DNA of 20,144 nt, taken from the NCBI GenBank assembly GCA_036939355.1, contig JALLAP010000824.1, forward strand, positions 1 through 20,144. The letters are read 5' to 3'. Position 1 is the first letter of the stretch; each line of letters starts with the position of its first letter. Below are positions 19,727-20,144 of this stretch, in pieces. The notes beneath the pieces are model-generated. The model ran no database searches and was not told where the DNA came from. It saw only the letters and a program-made list of their open reading frames with translations. The position numbers were made by a program, and so were the translations under genes. This DNA comes from Thalassiosira profunda (lineage: Eukaryota; Bacillariophyta; Thalassiosirophyceae; Thalassiosirales; Thalassiosiraceae).

Positions 19727-20144
19727 CCTGGCAGCGATTGTGGCCTTCGTCCCGGCCCTGCCAGCAGTGGGGCGGATGGGGAACGCCCAGAGGATAGGCG
19801 CGGCGAACTTGCGAGCCCAAAAATTGTCACCAATTTTGCTCGAACCTTCACATAGACTTTTGGCGGTGCTGGGCCGGACGCCGCGTAGCAACCGGGCCAG
19901 ACTTGATACGGCACGGCTCCTCCACCCTTGCGAGGGCCGAGGCGGTTGCGAGGGGGAGAGAGACCGCGGGAGTCAGGTAGGGCGAGGGTGGCGCAGGGGC
20001 GGGGACTATAGCGGCGCGGGGAGCGGGAAATCGACTTCAATTACCTACTTTACGTACTTACCGCTACAATAGGGGGGCAGGAGCTCACCTTTGTGGCAGA
20101 CTATTTTCGGAAAATTTTCAGCCAGTAAGGGTTAACCCTAAATG
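19727..20144. promoter_or_regulatory. Upstream region of the HAD/LRR/oxygenase gene
   Basis: It should contain the minus-strand gene's promoter and leader. The in-frame stretch up to 19891 has a basic, hydrophobic translation (RKFAAPILWAFPIRPTAGRA) that could belong to an upstream exon with a targeting role, but no ATG supports it. TTACCTACTTTACGTACTTA lies at 20041-20060. A 10-bp palindrome GAAAATTTTC is at about 20110-20119. No plus-strand gene is seen. Confidence 0.4.
20128..20139. repeat. Head-to-head telomere repeat palindrome
   Basis: AGGGTTAACCCT is a perfect 12-bp palindrome made of TTAGGG-type repeat on one side and its complement on the other. It is followed by AA, giving a further part-unit (AACCCTAA). 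It lies at the right edge, far from the left chromosome end. Confidence 0.6.

Overview
This looks like nuclear DNA from the left end of a chromosome of a eukaryote, most likely a photosynthetic stramenopile (ochrophyte) or another alga with a red secondary plastid. Four things point there. The window opens with degenerate CCCTAA-type telomere repeats. The genes are GC-rich, with short GT-AG introns, usually 62-94 nt and often with GTGAGT donors. One protein carries an ER signal followed by an AAAF (ASAFAP-like) plastid-targeting motif. Several domain combinations (HAD-like/2OG oxygenase, methyltransferase/zinc knuckle) feel familiar from stramenopile genomes, but that is from memory and unchecked. 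I cannot name the species.

Layout. 1-1022 is a G-poor, C/T/A-rich subtelomeric block of tandem repeats with telomere-like sequence at both ends. 1023-3236 is mostly degenerate repeat-like DNA. Inside it, on the minus strand (1737-2762), I find a three-exon coding unit whose splice phases agree; no single reading frame shows it. Next come: a minus-strand tandem histidine-phosphatase protein with a degenerate second domain (3237-5168); a 186-bp inverted-repeat element with 6-bp target duplications (5267-5452) in the divergent promoter; a plus-strand ankyrin-like protein (5501-7619); a minus-strand methyltransferase/CCHC zinc-knuckle gene with two compensating frame shifts (about 7637-8773); an unrecognised coiled-coil protein (9275-10204); a four-exon SET-domain protein with an IQ motif and a C8 zinc finger (10640-14353); a two-exon DUF4336 protein with apparent thylakoid-lumen targeting (14844-16743); and a three-exon minus-strand HAD-like/LRR/2OG-oxygenase-like fusion (16785-19726). 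The window ends near a head-to-head pair of telomere repeats.

The genes do not look like one pathway or operon. They alternate in strand as compact divergent and convergent pairs, with only 17 bp and 41 bp between the two convergent stop codons. The strongest results come from joining exons by splice phase. That completes the SET domain, joins the DUF4336 domain to its targeting leader, and restores an HxD...H...R oxygenase signature that is cut off in the longest open frame. I saw no rRNA or tRNA gene, CRISPR array or viral gene.
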